Part shown: in pieces, positions 51,406 to 60,749 of the stretch | Layout: every line of letters begins with the position of its first letter | Position numbering within the stretch: the first letter of the stretch is position 1 | Origin: Amycolatopsis methanolica 239 | Lineage (GTDB): Bacteria; Actinomycetota; Actinomycetes; Mycobacteriales; Pseudonocardiaceae | NCBI RefSeq assembly: GCF_000739085.1 | Contig: NZ_CP009110.1 | Coordinates: 186,001-250,000 of the forward strand | Reading direction: 5' to 3' | Length of the DNA: 64,000 bases | Program-made: the position numbers and the translations under genes | Notes under the pieces: generated by a model | What the model was told of the DNA's origin: nothing | Seen by the model: the letters and a program-made list of their open reading frames with translations, nothing else | Databases searched by the model: none

Positions 51406-52413
51406 GTGACCAAATCAGTGAACAACGCCGCGGAAGCCGAGATCGTGGACGAAACCAGCGAAACGGCCGAGGCGAAGACCGCGCAGTCGGCGGAGCCTGC
51501 CGAGACGGCGACCGAACCGGCTCCGGCGGCCAAGCGCGGCCCGGTGGGCATGGTCCTCGGCGTCGCCAAGACCGCACGGCCGAAGCAGTGGGCGAAGAAC
51601 GTCCTGGTCTTCGTCGCGCCGTTCACCGCGGCCCAGATCACCAACGGTTCGGTGCTGCTCGACGCGGTCATCGCGTTCGTGGCGTTCAGCCTGGTCGCGT
51701 CGTCGGTGTACCTGATCAACGACGCGGTCGACGTGGAGGCCGACAAGGCGCACCCGACCAAGCGGAACCGGCCGATCGCGGCCGGGATCGTGCCGGTGCC
51801 GGTCGCGTACGCGGCCGCGGTGCTGTTCTTCGGCGTCGGCCTGGGGCTGTCGTTCCTTGCGAGCCCGGAACTGGCCATCGTGCTGGGCGTCTACGAGGCG
51901 GTCCAGCTGGGCTACTGCTTCGGCCTCAAGCACCAGCCGGTGATCGACCTGGCGATCGTCGGGTCCGGCTTCCTGATGCGCTCGATCGCGGGTGGTGTCG
52001 CCGCCGGCATCGCGCTGTCGCAGTGGTTCCTGCTGGTCACGGCGTTCGGTTCGCTGTTCATGGTGGCGGGCAAGCGCTACGCCGAGATCATGCTCTTCGA
52101 GCGCACCGGGGCGAAGATCCGCTCGTCGCTGAAGAAGTACTCGGCCAGCTACCTGCGCTTCGTGTGGGCGACCGCGGCGGCGATCCTGATCATGTCGTAC
52201 TCGCTGTGGGCGTTCGAGCTGCGTGAGGGCGCCGACCAGTCGGTGTGGCCGGTCATCTCGATGGTGCCCTTCGTGATCGCCGTGCTGCGCTACGCGGTCG
52301 ACGTGGACGGCGGCACCGCGGGCGCGCCCGACGAGATCGTGCTCAAGGACCGGATCCTGCAGGTCCTCGGCGTGCTGTGGGTCGCCACCCTCGGGATCAC
52401 CTTCTACCTGTGA
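51406..52413 (+). CDS. ubiA: Decaprenyl-phosphate phosphoribosyltransferase
   Basis: This UbiA-superfamily enzyme transfers 5-phosphoribose from PRPP to decaprenyl phosphate, the first step to the arabinose donor. The 335-residue protein has an extended acidic/Ala-rich N-terminus (about 1-45), then the first Asp-rich motif in VYLINDAVDVEADKAHPTKR and the second in the loop of GKRYAEIMLFERTGAKIR and SYSLWAFELREG. About nine transmembrane helices are seen. It is the orthologue by position of Rv3806c. GTG 51406 follows GTAGGGAACC. Its stop overlaps the start of aftA in GTGA, so the steps are co-expressed. Confidence 0.95.
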   Translation: MTKSVNNAAEAEIVDETSETAEAKTAQSAEPAETATEPAPAAKRGPVGMVLGVAKTARPKQWAKNVLVFVAPFTAAQITNGSVLLDAVIAFVAFSLVASSVYLINDAVDVEADKAHPTKRNRPIAAGIVPVPVAYAAAVLFFGVGLGLSFLASPELAIVLGVYEAVQLGYCFGLKHQPVIDLAIVGSGFLMRSIAGGVAAGIALSQWFLLVTAFGSLFMVAGKRYAEIMLFERTGAKIRSSLKKYSASYLRFVWATAAAILIMSYSLWAFELREGADQSVWPVISMVPFVIAVLRYAVDVDGGTAGAPDEIVLKDRILQVLGVLWVATLGITFYL

Positions 52414-54368
52414 CGACCACCTTGGCCCGGCCCGGCGGCGGCACGTCGACCGAACCCGCTCCGCGCCCCGCGCTGACCCGCCTCGGACCCGGCCGCACGC
52501 TGGCCGAGCTCGTGCTGGGCACGGTCGCGGCGGTCGTGTTCAGCCTGGTCCTGCAGTTCGGCTCGAACAAGCTGGGCGTGGACCCGGGCACGTACGTGCC
52601 GGACGCGCTGGTCAACCTGGCCGTCGCGGTGATCGTCGTCGTGTTGTTCGGGTCGCTGGCCTACAGCGGCGCGGCGCGCTGGCCGTTGTGGGTGCGCCTC
52701 GGCGGCAGCTGGGCGGCGCTGACCGCGCTGTCCACCCTGCTGCTGGCGATCCCGCTGCAGGGCACCCGGTTCTTCCTCGGCGGCTCCAGCGTGGACAACA
52801 CGTTCCGCCTGCAGTACCTGGAACGCCTGACCGAGACGGCCGGGCTGGGCGACGTGAACTACCACGGGCTGGCCGCCTACTACCCGGGTGGCTGGTTCTG
52901 GCTGGGCGGCCGGTTCGCGAACCTGCTCGGCCTGGAGGGCTGGGCCGCCTACAAGCCGTACTCGATCACCTGGGCCGCGGTGTCCGGGGTGGTCGCGTTC
53001 GTGTTGTGGAGCCTGGTCGTGCGGCGCCGGATGGCGCTGCTGGCCTCGGTCGCCACGGTGCTGGCTGGGTTCGTCGCTCTCGCGCCCGAGGAGCCGTACG
53101 CGTGGCCGACCACCGCTTGGCTGCCGCCGGTCATGCTGCTGGCCTGGCACGCGCTGCGCTCGCGTGAGCGGGTGCCGGCCTGGACGCTGCTGCTGATCGG
53201 CATCTACCTGGGCTTCTCCGCGGTCACCTACACGCTGCACGTCGCGTACGGCGTGGCTGCCGTGGTGGTGCTGGCGCTGGTCGCGCTCGCGCTGGACGTC
53301 CGCGCCGGGCAGCAGCCGTGGCCCGTGGTGCGGCGGTTGCTGTTGCGCTTGGTGGTCATCGGCGTGGTCACCGCGGCACTGGCCCTGATCACGTGGGGCC
53401 CGTTCATCCTGGCGGGCGGGCTGGGCAAGCCGAACGTCGCCGCGCACTTCCTGCCCGAGATCAGCGCCTACTTCCCGATGCCGTTCACCTCGGCGAACGC
53501 GTTCGGCGTGCTGTGCCTGGCCGGGCTGGTGTGGCTGGTGCTGCGCGCCCGCCGCGACCCGGTCGCGCTGGTGATGCTGGTGCTGACCGCACTGTCCTAC
53601 GCCTGGTTCGCGTTGTCGAACCTCGCGCTGTTGGTCCGTACCACGCTGCTGTCGTTCCGGTTCATCGTGACCGTCGATGTGGTGCTCGCGGTGGCCGGCG
53701 TGTTCGCGCTCGTCGAGCTGGTGCGGGTGCTGCCGCGGCTGATCGGCCGGGTCCGCCCGGTGCGGACGGTCGCGTTCGCGCTGGCCGTGCTCGGCGCGGT
53801 GTCGGTGTCCCAGACGATCGTGGGCACGACCATGAAGGACTCGGTGGACACCGCCGAGTCCGACTACTACCCGGACGGCTGGACCGCGAGCTTCGGGCAC
53901 GACCCGGAGCAGGACGGGTACTGGACACCGGAGCTGATCAGCACGATCGCCGAGCTGACCGGGCGGCCGCCGACCGGCAACATCGTGTTCTCGGCGCACG
54001 ACCGGCTGCTGTCGTTCGAGCCGTACTGGGGTTTCCAGCAGACCACGCCGCACTACGCGAACCCGCTGGCCGGCTACACGCAGCGCAACGACGAGATCCG
54101 GTCCTGGGCGACCGCCCGGGACTCGGCCGACCTCCTCGCGCGGCTGCGGTCGAACCCGCACGAGGCGCCCAACGTCTTCGTGCTGCGGCGCGCCGACGAC
54201 GGGAAACTGCTGGCGCCGGTCGTGTCCGACACCTTCCCGCGTGCCGTGCCGATCCGGGTCGACGAGGTCGAATTCGCGCCGGAACTGTTCTCGGCACCGG
54301 AGTTCGAGCGGCGCGACGTCGGTCCGTTCACGGTGATCGTGGACTCGTCGGCACCACCGATTAGCTGA
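52410..54368 (+). CDS. aftA: Galactan 5-O-arabinofuranosyltransferase
   Basis: AftA attaches the first arabinofuranose units from decaprenylphosphoryl-arabinose to the galactan chain, outside the membrane. The 652-residue GT-C protein matches the length of the mycobacterial enzyme. Conserved sections are TRFFLGGSSVDNTFRLQYLE, NYHGLAAYYPGGWFWLGGRF and YKPYSITWAAVSGVV in the first half. The C-terminal external domain (about 475-652) has DYYPDGWTASFGHDPEQDGY and FSAHDRLLSFEPYWGFQQ. About eleven transmembrane segments lie before it. GTG 52410 overlaps the ubiA stop. Together glf-PAP2-ubiA-aftA form one envelope operon. Confidence 0.95.
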   Translation: MTTTLARPGGGTSTEPAPRPALTRLGPGRTLAELVLGTVAAVVFSLVLQFGSNKLGVDPGTYVPDALVNLAVAVIVVVLFGSLAYSGAARWPLWVRLGGSWAALTALSTLLLAIPLQGTRFFLGGSSVDNTFRLQYLERLTETAGLGDVNYHGLAAYYPGGWFWLGGRFANLLGLEGWAAYKPYSITWAAVSGVVAFVLWSLVVRRRMALLASVATVLAGFVALAPEEPYAWPTTAWLPPVMLLAWHALRSRERVPAWTLLLIGIYLGFSAVTYTLHVAYGVAAVVVLALVALALDVRAGQQPWPVVRRLLLRLVVIGVVTAALALITWGPFILAGGLGKPNVAAHFLPEISAYFPMPFTSANAFGVLCLAGLVWLVLRARRDPVALVMLVLTALSYAWFALSNLALLVRTTLLSFRFIVTVDVVLAVAGVFALVELVRVLPRLIGRVRPVRTVAFALAVLGAVSVSQTIVGTTMKDSVDTAESDYYPDGWTASFGHDPEQDGYWTPELISTIAELTGRPPTGNIVFSAHDRLLSFEPYWGFQQTTPHYANPLAGYTQRNDEIRSWATARDSADLLARLRSNPHEAPNVFVLRRADDGKLLAPVVSDTFPRAVPIRVDEVEFAPELFSAPEFERRDVGPFTVIVDSSAPPIS

Positions 54369-54436
54369 ATGTGTGAGTTTCTCGTAAACTGCTTCGCACA
54401 ACACTCGTTGATCGGAAACGCAGAGGGGGCACCGGC

Positions 54437-55216
54437 GTGACCTACCCCCTGTACCGCACCGGCACGATCGCCGTCGTGGACGGCGTCGCGCACCGGGTTT
54501 CGTATGCGGTGGGCGACAACTACGTGCACTTCCCGCAGGTGCGGGACGCGCGACCCGCGCCGTTCCCGCGCCAGGAACTCGCTGGCCCGGTTCCGGTGGA
54601 GATGTGTGAACGCGTTTTCTCGGTGCAGGTCTACGCCGCCTACCGGGACCACCGCGTGATGGTCGACGCGGCGTACGACAACGGCACCGCACGCGTGCTG
54701 GAAGCCGAATGGGACCACGAGTGGGCCACCATCAACGGTTTCGTCCAGGAGAACTCCTACGAGTACTACAAGACCGTCGACATGCGGGATCTGCGTGACT
54801 ACGCGGAACGGCAGAACGACCTGTTGTTCACGCGGTGGCGCGCGGCGCGGTTCGCGCGGCCGGTCGAGGGCATCACGCCGCACGGCGGCTGGCCCAACGG
54901 TCAGGCCGCGGTGGTCAGCGGCCGCCCGCGGTCCGGTGTGCTGGAGACCGAAGGCGGCCGGGTCGCCGAGGTGAGCACGCGCGCGGAGTACCTCGGTTCG
55001 TCGTGCGAGGTAGCGGGGATCACTTTGGACGGTTCGGTCGGGGTGCGCTACCTGGGCAGCGATTTCGAGCGCGCCGAGGCCGACGGGTTCCGCCAGGATG
55101 CGGACGGCCGCTGGTCCAAGACAGTGCACATCTTCGATCTCGCGCGCTACCACGAGGTCCACCGGGACCTGCTGTTCGACCAGTGGCGTGAGTCGAGGGA
55201 TAGCCTGGCCCGATGA
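54437..55216 (+). CDS. Unknown protein with internal duplication, within the arabinogalactan cluster
   Basis: The 259-residue soluble protein is made of two similar halves. Each half ends with an Asp/Trp-rich beta unit and a helix: half 1 has YEYYKTVDMRDLRDYAERQN and DLLFTRWRAAR, half 2 has GRWSKTVHIFDLARYHEVHR and DLLFDQWRESR. Earlier parts also match (TARVLEAEWDHEWATINGF against VGVRYLGSDFERAEADGF). No signal peptide, membrane segment or known catalytic motif is seen. GTG 54437 has GAGGGGGCACC upstream. It is 68 bp after aftA and 27 bp before a GT-C gene, on the same strand, so it may be co-expressed with envelope genes. I do not recognise a family. Confidence 0.75.
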   Translation: MTYPLYRTGTIAVVDGVAHRVSYAVGDNYVHFPQVRDARPAPFPRQELAGPVPVEMCERVFSVQVYAAYRDHRVMVDAAYDNGTARVLEAEWDHEWATINGFVQENSYEYYKTVDMRDLRDYAERQNDLLFTRWRAARFARPVEGITPHGGWPNGQAAVVSGRPRSGVLETEGGRVAEVSTRAEYLGSSCEVAGITLDGSVGVRYLGSDFERAEADGFRQDADGRWSKTVHIFDLARYHEVHRDLLFDQWRESRDSLAR

Positions 55217-55243
55217 GGCAACCACGGAACCAGGCTCGGGCGT

Positions 55244-57376
55244 GTGCGTGAAGTGACACAGGTTCTGGACGCATCAGACGAGGTCGACCGCACCGCTCGC
55301 CGGCCGCGCCGCGCGCTGCCGGGAAATCCGGCGTTCTGGCTCACCGGGGCGCTGGCCGCGCTCGTCGGCGTGGTGTTCGTGGCCAGCGGCATGGCGTGGA
55401 ACCAGGGCAAGCTGATCGCGCCGCTCGACGACGTCTACATCCACCTGCAGTACGGGCGGCAGCTGGGACTGGGGCGCTTCTTTCAGTTCAACACCGGCGA
55501 CGAGATCAGCGCCGGGGCGAGCAGCCTGTTGTACGCGCTGGTGCTGGGTGCGGCGTACCTGGTGGGGTTCCACGGCACGTTCTTCCTGGTCTTCGCGATG
55601 GGGTTCGGCATCCTGTGCTTCGCGCTGGCGAGCGGGCTGGTCACGGTGCTGGGCACGAAGCTGGTGTCGCGTTCGGTCGGTGTGTGGTCGGGTGTCCTGG
55701 TCGCGTTGAGCGGGCCGCTGGCGTGGGGTTCGGCCAGTGGCATGGAGGTCGGCCTGGTCATGCTGCTGGTGGTCGCGATGCTGCTGGCGTTCGTGACCGA
55801 GCAGCCGTGGGCGCGGTTCCGGTGGACGCCGGTCCTGGGCGGTGTGCTGGCGCTGGTGCGGACCGAGGGCCTGATCCTGGCGGTGACGCTCGCGTTCGCG
55901 GCGTTGTGGACGGTGTGGGCGCACCGGCGCATGACCCGTGCGCGGCGGACGGTGCTGCGAGCACTGTGGACACTGCTTCCGATCGCGGTCGGTGTGGCCC
56001 AGCTGCTGTTCTACAAGATCGCGACGGGAACGGTGTCGGCGAACGGCATCCAGTCGAAGTCGTTCCTGCACGACCGGCCGGTGTTCTGGCTGAGCGAGTT
56101 CGCGGACCGCACGATGGCGAACGCGCGGGCGTTCGTGAGCATCTTCCTGGGTTTCGACGGGCAGGACTACGCGTTCCCGGGCGCGTTGCTGGTGTTCGCG
56201 GCGGGGATGGTCTACGTGTTCCTGACGCGGCCGACATGGCGGCCGATGCTGTACGCGCTGGCGGCCGGGTTGTTGCTGATCCTGGTTTCGGTGTCCACTT
56301 TGAACACCGCGCTGGTGCACGAGCTGCGGTACGTGCAGCCGTTCATGCCGGTGTTCATCCTGTTCGTGGTGATCGGCGTGTACGGGCTGAGCCGGATCGC
56401 GACGCGGGAGCGGGCGCGGCGGATCTCGCTGCACGGCGCGCTGGTGGTGGTGCTGGTGTTGTCGCTGGCGACGCTGCCGAGCTGGTCGGTGCGGTTCGGC
56501 CGGGCGACGGCGGCCATTCGGGACACGGACGTGTCGGTGGCGCAGTGGGTGCGGGGGAACCTGCCGCCGGGTTCGGTGGTGGCGGTGAAGGACGTCGGCG
56601 CGGTCGCGTACTTCGGCGGGCACCGGGTGCTGGACCTGATCGGCTTGGGCACCAACGGTTTCGCGGCGCCGGCGAACAACGGCACGGGTTCGTTGTACGA
56701 GGCGCTGAAGCACCTGCCCGCGGCGGAGCGGCCGGGGTACTTCGCGGTGTACGACCCGTGGCCGGGGCCGTCGATGGAGCCGCTGAAGGACGTCGGGGTG
56801 TTGCGGACGCCGTCGGAGATGAGTTTCGAGGTGCAGGCGCAGCCGGATCTGGGTGGCCGGTTGATCGTCCCGTTCCGGCGGCTGAACGTGTACGAGGCCG
56901 ACTGGTCACTGGCGGGGAGTGGTGACGAGCAGGCGGTGCCCGGTGAGCTGCGGGACTACGTGAACGTGGGTGACCTGCGCAGCGAGGGGGAGCACGGGTA
57001 CGAGCCGGTGCTGGCCCAGGTCGGCACGCAGCCGTGGACGTCGCTGGGCCGGGTGGGCGACGTGATCGACAGCGCGCGGCCCATCGTCGGCGGGGAGAAG
57101 TTCATGGCGCACAACCTGGTGCCCGGCCGCCCCCTGACGCTGACATCCCGTACGGCGATGCACGGCACGGTCTTCGACATGCGGGTGCTGGTCAACGGCG
57201 TGGAGGCGGGCGTGTGGACGCGCGATTCCCAGCAGGGCACGTGGTCCACGTACAGCTTCACGGTGTCGGCCGAACTCGTGACGGCACCTTCGGTGGAGGT
57301 CGAGATCCGGCAGCCGCGCCCGCTGTTGAACCCGTACCCGGACTACACCTCGTACGGCTACTGGCTGAGCCAGTAG
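55244..57376 (+). CDS. Large GT-C type membrane glycosyltransferase (AftB-like)
   Basis: The 710-residue protein has about ten transmembrane segments after a cytoplasmic N-terminus of about 35 residues. The first external loop holds LIAPLDDVYIHLQYGRQLGL and FQFNTGDEISAGASSLLYAL, a GT-C catalytic Asp-Asp pattern. SGMEVGLVMLLVVAMLLAF and TEGLILAVTLAFAAL are in the membrane core, and LRYVQPFMPVFILFVVIGVY is the last typical helix. The C-terminal 250 residues are external and beta-rich with GGHRVLDLIGLGTNGF. Size and place near aftA suggest a polyprenylphosphate-sugar-dependent transferase of wall arabinan, as AftB (Rv3805c) is next to ubiA in M. tuberculosis. The acceptor is unknown. GTG 55244 is the likely start. 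Confidence 0.8.
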   Translation: MREVTQVLDASDEVDRTARRPRRALPGNPAFWLTGALAALVGVVFVASGMAWNQGKLIAPLDDVYIHLQYGRQLGLGRFFQFNTGDEISAGASSLLYALVLGAAYLVGFHGTFFLVFAMGFGILCFALASGLVTVLGTKLVSRSVGVWSGVLVALSGPLAWGSASGMEVGLVMLLVVAMLLAFVTEQPWARFRWTPVLGGVLALVRTEGLILAVTLAFAALWTVWAHRRMTRARRTVLRALWTLLPIAVGVAQLLFYKIATGTVSANGIQSKSFLHDRPVFWLSEFADRTMANARAFVSIFLGFDGQDYAFPGALLVFAAGMVYVFLTRPTWRPMLYALAAGLLLILVSVSTLNTALVHELRYVQPFMPVFILFVVIGVYGLSRIATRERARRISLHGALVVVLVLSLATLPSWSVRFGRATAAIRDTDVSVAQWVRGNLPPGSVVAVKDVGAVAYFGGHRVLDLIGLGTNGFAAPANNGTGSLYEALKHLPAAERPGYFAVYDPWPGPSMEPLKDVGVLRTPSEMSFEVQAQPDLGGRLIVPFRRLNVYEADWSLAGSGDEQAVPGELRDYVNVGDLRSEGEHGYEPVLAQVGTQPWTSLGRVGDVIDSARPIVGGEKFMAHNLVPGRPLTLTSRTAMHGTVFDMRVLVNGVEAGVWTRDSQQGTWSTYSFTVSAELVTAPSVEVEIRQPRPLLNPYPDYTSYGYWLSQ

Positions 57377-57522
57377 GCCACGCTGTCCGGCCGCCCGGCT
57401 GGCTGGCTGCCCGGAGCGCCTGGCGCCTCCTGCGCCGTGTGATCGGCCTCTGCTGCGCCCCCGGCCTCTGCTGTGCGCGAACTTGGTTGCCGGACAAGAT
57501 CGGCGGCTGGTGTGCTGGACGT

Positions 57523-57765
57523 ATGACTGACGAGAGGCCCGCACTGGTCCTGCACCTGGCCACCGGCGGCGAGCCGCTGCTGTTCGCGCTGCCGCCGGAG
57601 GACGTCGAAGAGCTGGAGAAGGAGCTGCACCTGCTGCTCGAGCACGGCTCGGTGCAGACCGTGAAGACCAAAGAGGGAGCGAAGGTGAGCGTGAACTTCA
57701 GCCGCGTGGCCGTCGCGTACATCGACGACCTGCAGCGGAAGAACAGGGTCTTCGGCCTGCGTTGA
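57523..57765 (+). CDS. Small unknown soluble protein
   Basis: The 80-residue protein begins MTDERPALVLHLATGGEPLL, with an acidic helix PPEDVEELEKELHLLLEHG and a beta-hairpin end VQTVKTKEGAKVSVNFSRVA, then VAYIDDLQRKNRVFG. No domain is recognised; the beta-alpha-beta shape and length recall small actinobacterial conserved proteins of unknown function. No strong ribosome binding site is seen before ATG 57523. It lies 146 bp after the GT-C gene and before a long repeat array. Confidence 0.6.
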   Translation: MTDERPALVLHLATGGEPLLFALPPEDVEELEKELHLLLEHGSVQTVKTKEGAKVSVNFSRVAVAYIDDLQRKNRVFGLR

Positions 57766-58640
57766 CCCGCCCACGTGGCGCAGCAGGGGCGCTAAGCCAC
57801 GCCTGCATGGGTGGCCCAGCGGCGGTGCCACGTGGGCGCCGGCCGCCCCTGCACGAGCGGCCAGCGGTGACGGCACGAGTGGCCCAATGGCGGCCCGCCG
57901 CCTGCACGAGCGACCCCGCACGGCTGGCCCGGCGGTGCCTGCACGAGGGGGGCCCAGAGGGGCGTTTGGCGCCACGGGAGGACCGGTCGTGGCCGCACGG
58001 GTGGACCAGTGGTGGCCTGCACGAGTGGACCGGCGGTGCCTGCACGAGGGGGCCCAGAGGGGCGTTTGGCGCCACGAAAGGACCGGTCGTGGCCGCACGA
58101 GTGGACCAGCGGTGCCGGCACGAGTGGACCAGGGACCAGCGGTGCCTGCACGAACGGACCAACGGTGGCCCCAGGAGTGGGCCGTTGGCGCTGTCCGCAC
58201 GAGCGGCCCAGCGGTAGAGGCACGAGTGGGCCAGTCAGGACCGCACGAGGTGGCCGTTCGTGCCAGCACGGGTGGCCCAGCGGCGGTACCACGAAGGGAC
58301 CGCTCGTGCACCCCCGAGAGGCGCAGCGGTGGTCGCGCGAGAGGGTTCAGTCGTCGGCACGAGTGGCCCACTGGCGGTGCTTCAGAGGCCGTTCGCCGGC
58401 ATGAGTGAGGCTGACGTGGGCGCCCGGGGAGCCGGTCGTGCCCGCGTGAGCGGGCCAGCGATGTGCCCGCGAGAGGCCCAACCGCGTCCGCGAGGGGCCC
58501 ACCGCGTCCGCGAGGGGCACAACCGTGCCCGTCCCCCGAGAAGTCCAGCCACGCACCTGAGAGAGGCCAGCCACGCACCTGAGGGCCAGCCACGCACCTG
58601 AGGACCAGCCGCGCCGCGAGAAGCCCAACCGTGCCGCCAC
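57766..58640. repeat. Long degenerate repeat array in a 976-bp gene-free region
   Basis: The array is made of 18-25 bp units such as GCACGAGTGGACCAGCGGTG and related variants, repeated many times between 57780 and 58390. A larger unit of about 101 bp is present twice (57931-58031 and 58032-58120), with only a few base differences, and contains GGGCGTTTGGCGCCACG and ACCGGTCGTGGCCGCACG. From about 58440 the unit changes to types like CCAGCCACGCACCTGAG, repeated three times near 58548-58600. No ribosome binding sites or gene-like proteins are found. Unit lengths and sequences vary, so this is not a CRISPR array. Confidence 0.8.
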
Positions 58641-58694
58641 GAGCCAACCCCGCCCCACCACCAACCCCACCCACAAACACCCCGCCAAACAAAA

Positions 58695-58723
58695 CCGGCC
58701 CTGCCGCACAGCAGCAGGGCCGG
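58695..58723 (-). terminator. Rho-independent terminator of glfT2
   Basis: CCGGCCCTGC at 58695-58704 pairs with GCAGGGCCGG at 58714-58723. Read on the minus strand, the hairpin is followed by TTTTGTTTGGC, a T-rich tail that suits termination of glfT2, whose stop is at 58742. It is the only terminator here with a clear T-run apart from the one after dprE2. Confidence 0.85.
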
Positions 58724-58741
58724 CCAAAACCCACAACAACC

Positions 58742-60682
58742 TCAGAGCCGGTACAACCGCTTCCAGTTCTCGCGGCTCGTGAGCTGCGGCAGGGCCCGCT
58801 TGTACTGCGCCTGCACCGCGTGCCCCTCCTTGCGCAGCCGGTTCAGGGTCTTCAGCGCGCGCTTGCCCAGTTCGAACATGCGTTCCCGGTCGTACTTGCG
58901 CACCCGCACGCCCTCCTGGGACGCGTCGGTCACCACGGCCGTGTCGAAGAGCGCCACGTGCCACCAGTGGGCCTCGTCATTCGGCACGGCGCCCAGCGCG
59001 AAGCGGGACCGGCCGCGCAGCCGGTCGAACACCCGCTTCACCAGGATCAGCCGCTGCAGCGCGGGACGCGGCGCGGCGTTGATGATCCCGATGTCGTTGG
59101 ACGCGATCCCGGGCACCTCGGTCGCGTCGTGGCGCTTCGTCTCCGGGTACTGGGCCCGGATGGCTCGAATTTCCTGCATCGCGGCGACACCGCCGTCCTC
59201 CAGGATCGACGGGCCCTCCAGGAAGTCCTCGACCGCCTTGATCAGCGTGTGCGTCAACCCGTACTGCATCCCGAGCAGGTACCGGACCACCTGGGCCATC
59301 AGCGTCCGGCATACCACGTTCAGGTTGAAGTCACTGTGCAGCGCCGCGGTGATGATCGAGTTGCGCAGGTTGAAGTACCGGTGCCACTCGTCCCAGTCCT
59401 TCCAGTGGAAGTCGGCGTGCCAGACACCCGCGCCGGGCAGCGTGACCGTCGGGAAGCCGTGCGCCCGCGCCCGGTAGCTGTACTCGGCGTCGTCCCACTG
59501 GAAGAAGAACGGCATCGGGTATCCGATGGCCTTGACCACCTCGTACGGGATCAGGCACGACCACCAGCCGTTGTAGCCGGCGTCGAGCCGCTTCTCCTGG
59601 CGGTTCGGCTCGCCGGTCTCCTCGTCGACACCCAGCAGGTCGGCCGTGTGCAGGCTGTGCTCGACCGGCACCCCCGGCTCCAGCGTCTCCAGCCGCGCGT
59701 ACTCGGCACCCACGTGCAGCTGGTGCGGGTGCAGCAGGTTCAGCATCTGCCCACCGACGATGACCGGGTTCGCGGCCATGTTCGAAAACGCCGTCATCCG
59801 CACGACCAGGTCCGGCTCGAGCAGCACGTCGTCGTCCATGAACAGGACGTTCGCGTGCTCGGTCTCGGTGTGCCCGGCCACCTCGTACAGGCCGCGGGTG
59901 AAACCGCCCGCACCACCCAGGTTCGGCTGGGTGATGTACTTCAGCTTGTCGCCGAGGTCTGCCGCGACCTGCGCGAACCCGTCGCGCGAGTCGACCCGGT
60001 CGGTGCCCTGGTCGGCGACGTAGATGGCGTCCAGGGTGTCCAGCGACTGGAGGTCACCGGCCAGCGCCTGCAGGTTCTTCAGGCAGTCGTCGGCGCGGTT
60101 CATCGTGCAGATGGTCACCGCGGTCGGCCGGATCTTCTCCGGCGGCTCGACGGTCCACCGCACCCGCTCCACGGTCAGCCGCTGCCCGGCCTGGGTCTCC
60201 AGGTCCAGCCACAGCGCGCCGCCGTCGTAGAACTTGTCGATCTTGATGTCGAACGCCACCACCACGCCGTCGGCGCCCTCGACCTCGCGCGCTTCGATCG
60301 TGCGCGGCTCGCCTTCGAAGTCGGACGCGCGCACCGCGAGCTGGCCGGCCCCGCTCACGACGGCCTCGACCCGGACCTGGCGCACCTTCGTCCAGCGCTG
60401 CCAGTAGCTGGCCGGGAACCGGCCGAAGTAGGTGTTGCCGGACACGCGCGCCGACGGCTCCAGCGTCGCGCCGTCACGGCCGCGGTTCACGACACCCTCG
60501 AGCACCTCGGAGTAGAGGTCCTTGGAAACGATGGGCGACGGCCCGGCGTACAGCCCGCGCTGCGCGGTCAGGCGGCCGTGGGGAACGTGTTCGGCGAACG
60601 TGGTCTGGTCCTCTTTCGCCTGGGCTCCGTTGGTCTTCGCCTTCGCGGGGGCAGGCTTTCCCGCGGCAGTCTTGCCGGCCAT
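58742..60682 (-). CDS. glfT2: Galactofuranosyltransferase GlfT2
   Basis: GlfT2 polymerises the galactan of the wall with alternating beta-1,5 and beta-1,6 galactofuranose from UDP-Galf at the inner membrane face. The 646-residue protein has an N-terminal beta-barrel domain (about 40-165; SGNTYFGRFPASYWQRWTKV), a GT-A domain with TAVTICTMNRADDCLKNLQA, the metal-binding VLFMDDDVLLEPD (Asp-Asp-Asp), WDDAEYSYRARAHGFPTV and ADFHWKDWDEWHRYF, the acceptor-handling part. The C-terminal helical domain completes the known fold. A Lys/Ala-rich leader of about 30 residues is extra. ATG 60682 follows GGAGGAC. The gene lies apart from glf here, unlike in M. tuberculosis. Confidence 0.96.
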   Translation of the reverse strand: MAGKTAAGKPAPAKAKTNGAQAKEDQTTFAEHVPHGRLTAQRGLYAGPSPIVSKDLYSEVLEGVVNRGRDGATLEPSARVSGNTYFGRFPASYWQRWTKVRQVRVEAVVSGAGQLAVRASDFEGEPRTIEAREVEGADGVVVAFDIKIDKFYDGGALWLDLETQAGQRLTVERVRWTVEPPEKIRPTAVTICTMNRADDCLKNLQALAGDLQSLDTLDAIYVADQGTDRVDSRDGFAQVAADLGDKLKYITQPNLGGAGGFTRGLYEVAGHTETEHANVLFMDDDVLLEPDLVVRMTAFSNMAANPVIVGGQMLNLLHPHQLHVGAEYARLETLEPGVPVEHSLHTADLLGVDEETGEPNRQEKRLDAGYNGWWSCLIPYEVVKAIGYPMPFFFQWDDAEYSYRARAHGFPTVTLPGAGVWHADFHWKDWDEWHRYFNLRNSIITAALHSDFNLNVVCRTLMAQVVRYLLGMQYGLTHTLIKAVEDFLEGPSILEDGGVAAMQEIRAIRAQYPETKRHDATEVPGIASNDIGIINAAPRPALQRLILVKRVFDRLRGRSRFALGAVPNDEAHWWHVALFDTAVVTDASQEGVRVRKYDRERMFELGKRALKTLNRLRKEGHAVQAQYKRALPQLTSRENWKRLYRL

Positions 60683-60749
60683 CAGTTCTCAGTCCTCCAG
60701 GGGAATCCGATTAGCGCCAGCCAAGTTACACGGGTCACCTGTGAACGAA

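Noticed and set aside
57766..58640. Possible CRISPR array
   Set aside because: Repeat units vary in both length (18-25 bp) and sequence, there are no unique spacers of constant size, and no cas genes are nearby.
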